DNA of 14,078 bases from JAMCZU01 sp964479405. Lineage in GTDB: Bacteria; Patescibacteriota; UBA1384; UBA12157; JAENIV01. The stretch spans positions 1 to 14,078 of the forward strand of contig CAYZMA010000028.1 of NCBI GenBank assembly GCA_964479405.1. The letters run 5' to 3'. Below the pieces are notes generated by a model. The model had not been told where the DNA came from and did no database searches. It worked only from the letters and a program-made list of their open reading frames with translations. Below are positions 11,552 to 14,078 of this stretch, in pieces. The number at the start of each line of letters is the position of its first letter. Position 1 is the stretch's first letter. The position numbers and the translations under genes are program-made.

Positions 11552-11582
11552 ACTATACCACAACTAATATTTTGGCTGTCAA
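11552..11582 (-). promoter_or_regulatory. Promoter of coiled-coil gene 1 (TTGACA-N19-TATAGT)
   Basis: TTGACA (11577-11582), a 19-base spacer and TATAGT (11552-11557) with an extended TGG before the -10. The same long spacer and TGTGGTATAGT occur in the paralogue's promoter (13655-13685). Confidence 0.6.
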
Positions 11583-11590
11583 ATAATTTT

Positions 11591-11620
11591 AAAAAAGCAC
11601 AAGAATTATTTCCTGTGCTT
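11591..11620 (-). terminator. Terminator after the two-helix membrane protein gene
   Basis: On the minus strand AAGCACAGGAA pairs with TTCTTGTGCTT (one G-U) around ATAA, followed by six T. The T run leads straight into the promoter of the next gene. Confidence 0.88.
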
Positions 11621-11633
11621 CAAAGATGACGGA

Positions 11634-11900
11634 TTACTTTTTTTGAGTCTGTTGGATGATGCCACTAATAAATAGCAAACCACCCACAATCATCGCAATA
11701 ATGGAGCCGTAATACTCCATTCGCCACATTTCAAATTCATTGGCCGCATTCTGACTTAAGGCAGCGGTGAATTGACCTAAGCCACTATTGATCTGATCCA
11801 TTTTGGGAGCGGTGTACATATAGCCTGCAATTCCTGCAATCACAAGAATTATTCCCCAAATCAATAAAGATGATGACGGACGATTCTCTTGAGTTTCCAT
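11634..11900 (-). CDS. Small two-helix membrane protein, function unknown
   Basis: An 88-residue membrane protein. A polar N-terminus (METQENRPSSS) is followed by a transmembrane helix (LLIWGIILVIAGIAGYMYTA, residues 12-31), a loop of about 30 residues with a helical stretch (QINSGLGQFTAALSQNAANEFEMWRMEYY), and a second transmembrane helix (GSIIAMIVGGLLFISGIIQ, 65-83) with a QTQKK end. No family was recognised. The ATG at 11898-11900 is preceded by a G-rich ribosome site (GAGGGGGTG). It has its own promoter of the shared-spacer family and a strong terminator, so it is monocistronic. Confidence 0.75.
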   Translation of the reverse strand: METQENRPSSSLLIWGIILVIAGIAGYMYTAPKMDQINSGLGQFTAALSQNAANEFEMWRMEYYGSIIAMIVGGLLFISGIIQQTQKK

Positions 11901-11933
11901 TTTCTCACCCCCTCTTTTTTGGAAACTAAAAAC

Positions 11934-11962
11934 ATTCTAACAGAGATCATTGAAAAAATCAA
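11934..11962 (-). promoter_or_regulatory. Promoter of shared-spacer family, copy 2
   Basis: TTGATT (11957-11962), 17-base spacer TTTTCAATGATCTCTGT, TAGAAT (11934-11939). CATTGA-N5-TCAATG forms a palindrome over the -35 box and may be an operator. Confidence 0.7.
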
Positions 11963-11982
11963 TGGTTCTTTAAGGTTTTCTG

Positions 11983-12025
11983 ACACATCCGACTTTTCAC
12001 ATCCGATGTGTAAAGTAAGATGTGT
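11983..12025. repeat. 43-base imperfect palindrome downstream of the glycosylase gene
   Basis: The dyad is centred on 12004: ACACATC, ACTTT and CACATC on the left pair with GATGTG, AAAGT and GATGTGT on the right, 18 of 21 pairs. It starts 4 bases after the glycosylase stop on the minus strand. There is no T run after it, so it is not a standard terminator; it could protect the mRNA 3' end, bind a protein or be an insertion scar. Confidence 0.75.
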
Positions 12026-12028
12026 AAT

Positions 12029-12538
12029 TTAGTTGTTTCTTTTAAACCGCCACAACCAATTTTTACACTCACCGGCGTAGTCAACACCAACCCGTTTTAA
12101 AGCCACCACCTCTCTTTTTACACCCCTATCTTCTACCCACAAGACATTTCCAGTCAAATCTAGACCATTATGATTTTCTTTGGTAATTTTTAATTCGCGG
12201 CAAAGTTTGCCGGGTCCATCTGATTTTGGATAATCCAGACCCCGAATTAAAACCGCCGCCGGATAACCTTCTTTTTCGGTTACAATATTTAGGCAATAGT
12301 ACATCCCATAAATTAAATAAACATAGGCAAAACCCGCCGGACCAAACATAATTTCGTTGCGAGGAGTTTTTCCCCGCGAAGCATGCGAAGCTTTATCTTC
12401 AAAACCGGCATACGCTTCAGTTTCTGTAATTTCGGCTACCAAAATTTTGTCATTTGTTTTATGAACCAAAAATTTGCCAATCAAATCTTTAGCTACAACC
12501 ACTGTCAGTCGTTCGTAAAAAGTTTTTTTTAATTTCAC
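12029..12538 (-). CDS. mpg: 3-methyladenine DNA glycosylase (AAG/MPG family)
   Basis: Base-excision repair enzyme of 169 residues that flips out and removes alkylated or deaminated purines (3-methyladenine, hypoxanthine). Family blocks are clear: FYERLTVVVAKDLIGKFLVH, ITETEAYAG-x-x-D-x-ASHASRG with the catalytic glutamate, MFGPAGFAYVYLIYGMYYCLN containing the base-intercalating tyrosine, AAVLIRGLDYP, and GPGKLCRELKI. It is a little shorter than typical members (about 180-200), mainly at the C-terminus. The start appears to be GTG at 12536-12538. There is no Shine-Dalgarno, but a TAAGAT lies 6 bases upstream, so a leaderless mRNA is possible. It follows a terminator for the upstream gene, which argues for an independent promoter, although no good -35 box is seen. 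Confidence 0.93.
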   Translation of the reverse strand: MKLKKTFYERLTVVVAKDLIGKFLVHKTNDKILVAEITETEAYAGFEDKASHASRGKTPRNEIMFGPAGFAYVYLIYGMYYCLNIVTEKEGYPAAVLIRGLDYPKSDGPGKLCRELKITKENHNGLDLTGNVLWVEDRGVKREVVALKRVGVDYAGECKNWLWRFKRNN

Positions 12539-12552
12539 AAGCTTATCTTAAC

Positions 12553-12583
12553 AAAAAGCCCCCGGGTTAGAAACCCAAGGGGC
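12553..12583 (-). terminator. Terminator after the M15-like peptidase gene
   Basis: On the minus strand GCCCC-TT-GGGTT pairs with AACCC-G-GGGGC around TCT (one bulge), followed by five T. It lies between the peptidase and glycosylase genes. Confidence 0.85.
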
Positions 12584-12590
12584 AGAAACT

Positions 12591-13274
12591 TTAGTAACCA
12601 ATATGGATCCTGTCCCACATTCGCTGATTGTCCCACATGCCAGAGTTTCCCCTCTGCGAGGCTGGACCATAATACTTGTTCAATTCTGTCGTAAAAACAT
12701 TTACATCATCTTGACTATAAATCATCATTTGAGTTGGCAAAAGGTTGCTGTCTTTGCGACCAATCGCAAAAACCTCCCGAATCAGTTGCCGAATTTTTTG
12801 ATGAGCTTTAGCTCTTTTAGACGGATCACTACTCACCTGCCAAGCAATTTCCACACCATCGGCGCAAAAAATATCGTAGGCTTGAGCGGTAAAATGAGCC
12901 GAGATATTTGGTATATCGTTTGACGAATAAGCACTTTCGCGCGAAATCCAGCATTGCTCATTTTGATAGCCAATTTTCATCCTAACAGATATGGTATGTT
13001 TTTTAGTCAACTCAAGCAAAGCCATTAATACCCTTTTGTCAGCATTGTAGTTCCTAATACAGTCTAGGTCTTCTTTTTTCATAATTAAAAGAGTTTTTTT
13101 GTCTCTTGCTCGCCAAAGCTTTTTCAAATCCGCTTTGATCGGTTCATCAATGGAATCCCGATACAAAGACGGGTTAGCCTTTTTGGAATAGGCGATTGCC
13201 CCGCAAAAACAAATAAGCAAAATTACAAACGAAATAGCTAAAACCCATCCTAGAACATTGCTAATCTTTTTCAT
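12591..13274 (-). CDS. Membrane-anchored M15-like (D-Ala-D-Ala carboxypeptidase-like) protein
   Basis: A 227-residue protein with an N-terminal transmembrane anchor (about residues 8-28) and an outside domain. The domain shows RVLMALLELTKKHTISVRMKIG, SAHFTAQAYDI (S-x-H-x(3)-x-A-x-D, H127 and D134) and a final RIHIGY with His224. These three positions match the zinc ligands H, D and H of M15-type peptidases (S-x-H-x-x-G-x-A-x-D ... H-x-H). The usual glycine is replaced by alanine. It probably acts on peptidoglycan or is a degenerate relative. The start is ATG at 13272-13274, 6 bases after AGGGGG; the ATG two codons earlier touches that site. Its promoter belongs to the shared-spacer family, and a small hairpin (CTTCC-TATT-GGAAG, around 13301-13317) lies in the leader. 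Confidence 0.6.
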   Translation of the reverse strand: MKKISNVLGWVLAISFVILLICFCGAIAYSKKANPSLYRDSIDEPIKADLKKLWRARDKKTLLIMKKEDLDCIRNYNADKRVLMALLELTKKHTISVRMKIGYQNEQCWISRESAYSSNDIPNISAHFTAQAYDIFCADGVEIAWQVSSDPSKRAKAHQKIRQLIREVFAIGRKDSNLLPTQMMIYSQDDVNVFTTELNKYYGPASQRGNSGMWDNQRMWDRIHIGY

Positions 13275-13323
13275 TTCCATCCCCCTAATTTTTAAAATTC
13301 ACTTCCAATAGGAAGCTACAAAT

Positions 13324-13352
13324 ATTTTACCAGAGAACAATAAAAAAATCAA
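13324..13352 (-). promoter_or_regulatory. Promoter of shared-spacer family, copy 3
   Basis: TTGATT (13347-13352), 17-base spacer TTTTTATTGTTCTCTGG, TAAAAT (13324-13329). A run of eight G (seen as C on the minus strand) at 13354-13361 precedes it. Confidence 0.68.
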
Positions 13353-13363
13353 TGGGGGGGGTT

Positions 13364-13648
13364 TTATGATCGCTTTGTTTCCAGCTTGAGGACTTTGATA
13401 TTTAATTTTTCTATTTTAACACCATGCTCATCACTTCTTTTGACTTCACTATCAAACTTGAGCTCGATTCTGGTGACCGTATCTTTTAAATACTCTGAAC
13501 CGTCAGCAAGCTCTGTTAATTTTTCACCTTGCTCTTCTTGTTTATCTTCAATACTTTGCAAGCGAGGCAAAACTATCTGTTCTAAAGCATTACCGACAAC
13601 TTTGACCATAATCTTTTCAATTTTTGTTTCATCGTTTTTATCTAACAT
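13364..13648 (-). CDS. Coiled-coil protein (paralogue of the gene at 11185), function unknown
   Basis: A 94-residue acidic and lysine-rich protein predicted as a continuous coiled coil (IEKIMVKVVGNALEQIVLPRL, then SIEDKQEEQGEKLTEL and a second heptad stretch). It shares VGNALE-x3-LP and the C-terminal VLKLETK with the 110-residue protein at 11185, as well as the promoter. The middle part is shorter and more divergent. The ATG (13646-13648) lies only 6 bases after TATAGT with no Shine-Dalgarno, so the mRNA is probably leaderless, whereas the paralogue has a 5' leader with AGGAGG. It has no clear terminator before the next promoter. Confidence 0.75.
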   Translation of the reverse strand: MLDKNDETKIEKIMVKVVGNALEQIVLPRLQSIEDKQEEQGEKLTELADGSEYLKDTVTRIELKFDSEVKRSDEHGVKIEKLNIKVLKLETKRS

Positions 13649-13654
13649 ACTACT

Positions 13655-13685
13655 ACTATACCACAGTCAATGTTTTTGTTGTCAA
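13655..13685 (-). promoter_or_regulatory. Promoter of coiled-coil gene 2 (TTGACA-N19-TATAGT)
   Basis: TTGACA (13680-13685), 19-base spacer and TATAGT (13655-13660), preceded by TGG. The sequence from the upstream T run to the -10 box parallels 11552-11595. Confidence 0.6.
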
Positions 13686-13693
13686 ATAGTTTT

Positions 13694-13720
13694 AAAAAAA
13701 GCCCGCCACATTGTGACGGG
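13694..13720 (-). terminator. Terminator of the partial gene at the window end
   Basis: On the minus strand CCCGTCAC-AAT-GTGGCGGG (8-base stem with one G-U) followed by C and seven T. It leads directly into the coiled-coil gene 2 promoter. Confidence 0.88.
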
Positions 13721-13733
13721 ATGTAAAAACTAA

Positions 13734-14078
13734 TCAGTGAGTAAATTCTAAATCAGCAAATTCACAAGCATATTTGTCAGTCGCTTTTGTATGAATCGCA
13801 TTATAGCCGTAAGAACCAAAAAGACTAACTGTGTCAGACAAAGCAAGGGAAGCAGGTAACTTCATTGCCAAAGCTAAAGAAGGTTGTTCTTTTGAACCAG
13901 AAATCACTACTGAAAAGCCTGACCGCATATAAACTTGTCCATCTATCCAATTCTCGGGCTTTGGGTTACGAAACACAATCACCACTTCCTCTACTTCTGT
14001 TGGCAAAGTAATCCTATTTTTCTTATGCTTAATTTCTCCTTCGCCTTTGTAGAAAACATAGAAAAGAGACTTTTTACC
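13734..14078 (-). CDS. Partial CDS, 5' end outside the window, function unknown
   Basis: The frame is open to the last base of the window, giving 115 codons to the TGA-proximal stop at 13734; the in-frame TTG at 14006 has no ribosome site and is not the start. The visible part begins SLFYVFYKGEGEIKHKK and contains LPTEVEEVVIVFRNP, a strand-rich middle (GQVYMRSGFSVVISGS), LALAMKLPASLALSD and ends FADLEFTH. The alternation of hydrophobic strands and turns suggests a beta-sandwich or other compact beta fold. No family was recognised. A strong terminator follows. Confidence 0.6.
   Translation of the reverse strand, partial: GKKSLFYVFYKGEGEIKHKKNRITLPTEVEEVVIVFRNPKPENWIDGQVYMRSGFSVVISGSKEQPSLALAMKLPASLALSDTVSLFGSYGYNAIHTKATDKYACEFADLEFTH

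Noticed and set aside
12603..12923. Plus-strand open frames opposite the peptidase, coiled-coil and other genes
   Set aside because: They lie within confidently assigned genes on the other strand and have no promoter, ribosome site or recognisable domain.
13354..13361. Eight-G run as a functional element
   Set aside because: It may be a slippage or assembly-prone tract; it lies upstream of a promoter and no role can be supported.

Overview
The window is an AT-rich bacterial segment with short intergenic gaps, mostly small proteins and nearly all genes on the minus strand. TGA is used as a stop (for example at 374 and 2960), so the standard code applies. The contents suit a Candidate Phyla Radiation (Patescibacteria) genome: a 7TM-type sensor kinase, a PaaX/Cas2-like regulator, a DUF6922/AbiEii remnant, HicBA, a TM2 protein, coiled-coil mini-proteins and several apparently leaderless starts. 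This assignment is inference. A beta-barrel-like secreted protein at 9667-10653 fits a monoderm CPR cell poorly.

Left part (1-6516, mostly minus strand). Reading 5'->3' on the minus strand, a hybrid histidine kinase gene (4663-6483) is followed by an accessory-gene array: DUF2283, hicB-hicA, a CYTH phosphatase, an oppositely oriented radical SAM/SPASM enzyme, a DUF6922 antitoxin with only the 3' scrap of its AbiEii toxin, and two ABC-2 permease genes. Each module is preceded by a copy of the last 25 to about 150 bases of the kinase gene, always in the same orientation. There are four extra copies besides the kinase itself. The kinase stop (TTGTAA or TTGTAG) in these copies sits where the -35 box of the next gene should be. 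In one copy the preceding GAGGAG is placed as the Shine-Dalgarno of the next gene. This cassette-like array is the main discovery of the window.

Middle part (6534-9648). A two-gene operon encodes a YhcX-type GNAT and an archaeosine-type (RaSEA/Elp3-related) radical SAM protein. It has a structured leader and ends in a clear terminator. Next come a TM2-domain gene and a PaaX-like repressor gene on the plus strand, each preceded by a copy of a dyad centred on CCGATCGG, probably the regulator's operator.

Right part (9667-14078, all minus strand). This holds a beta-barrel-like secreted protein, several small helical, coiled-coil or membrane proteins, 3-methyladenine DNA glycosylase, a membrane-anchored M15-like peptidase and a truncated gene of unknown function. 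Two families of near-identical promoters recur. One (TTGATT-N17-TARAAT) has a conserved spacer and precedes three genes. The other (TTGACA-N19-TATAGT) is fused to an upstream terminator and precedes two coiled-coil paralogues. This suggests co-regulated small genes spread by duplication of gene plus promoter.
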